From Triatoma infestans (taxonomy: Eukaryota; Arthropoda; Insecta; Hemiptera; Reduviidae), in NCBI GenBank assembly GCA_011037195.1, contig JAAEAF010002696.1, positions 62,001 to 126,000 on the forward strand: 64,000 nucleotides of DNA, written 5' to 3'. This document shows, one piece after another, positions 63,834-64,000 of this stretch (within the stretch, counting starts at the first letter, position 1; every line of letters begins with the position of its first letter). The notes under the pieces were generated by a model. It saw nothing but the letters and a program-made list of their open reading frames with translations, was not told the origin of the DNA and made no database searches. The translations under genes and the position numbers were made by a program.

Positions 63834-64000
63834 TGAGTATTGGCTGTCATCTGCAGGAAGAAATTGGGGCAGACATTGATTATAAAGTAAATAATGGTGG
63901 AAACATAATAAATCACACGACCCTCTATTGCAAGAAAATAGGAATGAAGACAAAGGAAAGGACCATACATAGGTAAAGAAAAGACATTCTGACATTATTC

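Larger units (their letters stand above)
62105..64000 (+). pseudogene. RTE-like LINE RT, split by a solo LTR and a mariner
   Basis: 62105-62265 reads TGLKPGWL then LLYTDDQIIIAPDPEGMSYL, the RT region up to the YxDD catalytic motif (here YTDD). 62809-62921 continues LSVSQKKLESIYLM. 63834-64000 continues CHLQEEIGADIDYKVNNGG, equivalent to the FKYLGxxLxExGxxxxEIxxRI step of such RTs. The window ends inside it. Frames are broken, and only parts of the RT remain. Confidence 0.75.

Overview
The window looks like a gene-poor, AT-rich stretch of an arthropod-type nuclear genome. I found no bacterial-style operons, rRNA genes, functional tRNA genes or CRISPR arrays. Almost everything recognisable is a transposable element or its remains: non-LTR retrotransposons (LOA/R1-like with RNase H, Jockey-like, RTE-like and R2-like), Ty3/gypsy-like LTR elements, a Penelope-like element, a Helitron, Harbinger, Tc1 and mariner DNA transposons, and tRNA-headed SINEs. 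Microsatellites and AT-rich unassigned DNA fill the rest. This mix is typical of insects and chelicerates. The species cannot be fixed from the sequence alone.

Layout. 1-5.5 kb: LINE fragments, including an RNase H-bearing LINE with an in-frame 117-bp duplication, plus two solo LTRs. 5.7-9.6 kb: a small inverted-repeat MITE, an 856-bp Helitron carrying a helicase fragment, a Jockey tail and a SINE-like repeat. 9.7-18.2 kb: an inverted-arm element with a hammerhead-like motif, followed by a tandem LTR-gag-LTR-gag-LTR array on the minus strand that encodes gag but no recognisable pol. 19-27 kb: related LOA-like LINE copies, one rearranged as in twin priming, and a 1-kb Harbinger derivative. 27.8-31.6 kb: a Penelope-like element with hammerhead-like motifs in its inverted ends, LTR-related sequence, a 128-bp tandem array and a SINE. 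33-38.6 kb: a MADF/Harbinger relic split by a solo LTR, a dead Tc1 element, a mariner-like fold-back element and a Jockey tail. 39-48 kb: solo LTRs, SINEs, and RTE-like and R2-like LINE relics. 48-55 kb: a long interspersed repeat, and two informative nests (Harbinger in Jockey, mariner-like fold-back in an RNase H LINE). 55-64 kb: SINEs, one candidate host exon, LINE tails, and a LINE split by a solo LTR and a deleted mariner.

The elements form a layered record of insertions rather than a cooperating system. Removing one copy of the target duplication restores a reading frame at two nests, which validates the calls. The most interesting signals are the gag-only tandem LTR array, hammerhead-like motifs inside inverted terminal repeats, and two unrelated mariner-like elements turned into fold-backs by inverted duplication of the transposase 3' end. 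Host genes are nearly absent: only two short open segments with good splice borders (57.1 kb and 23.3 kb) are candidates, both weak.
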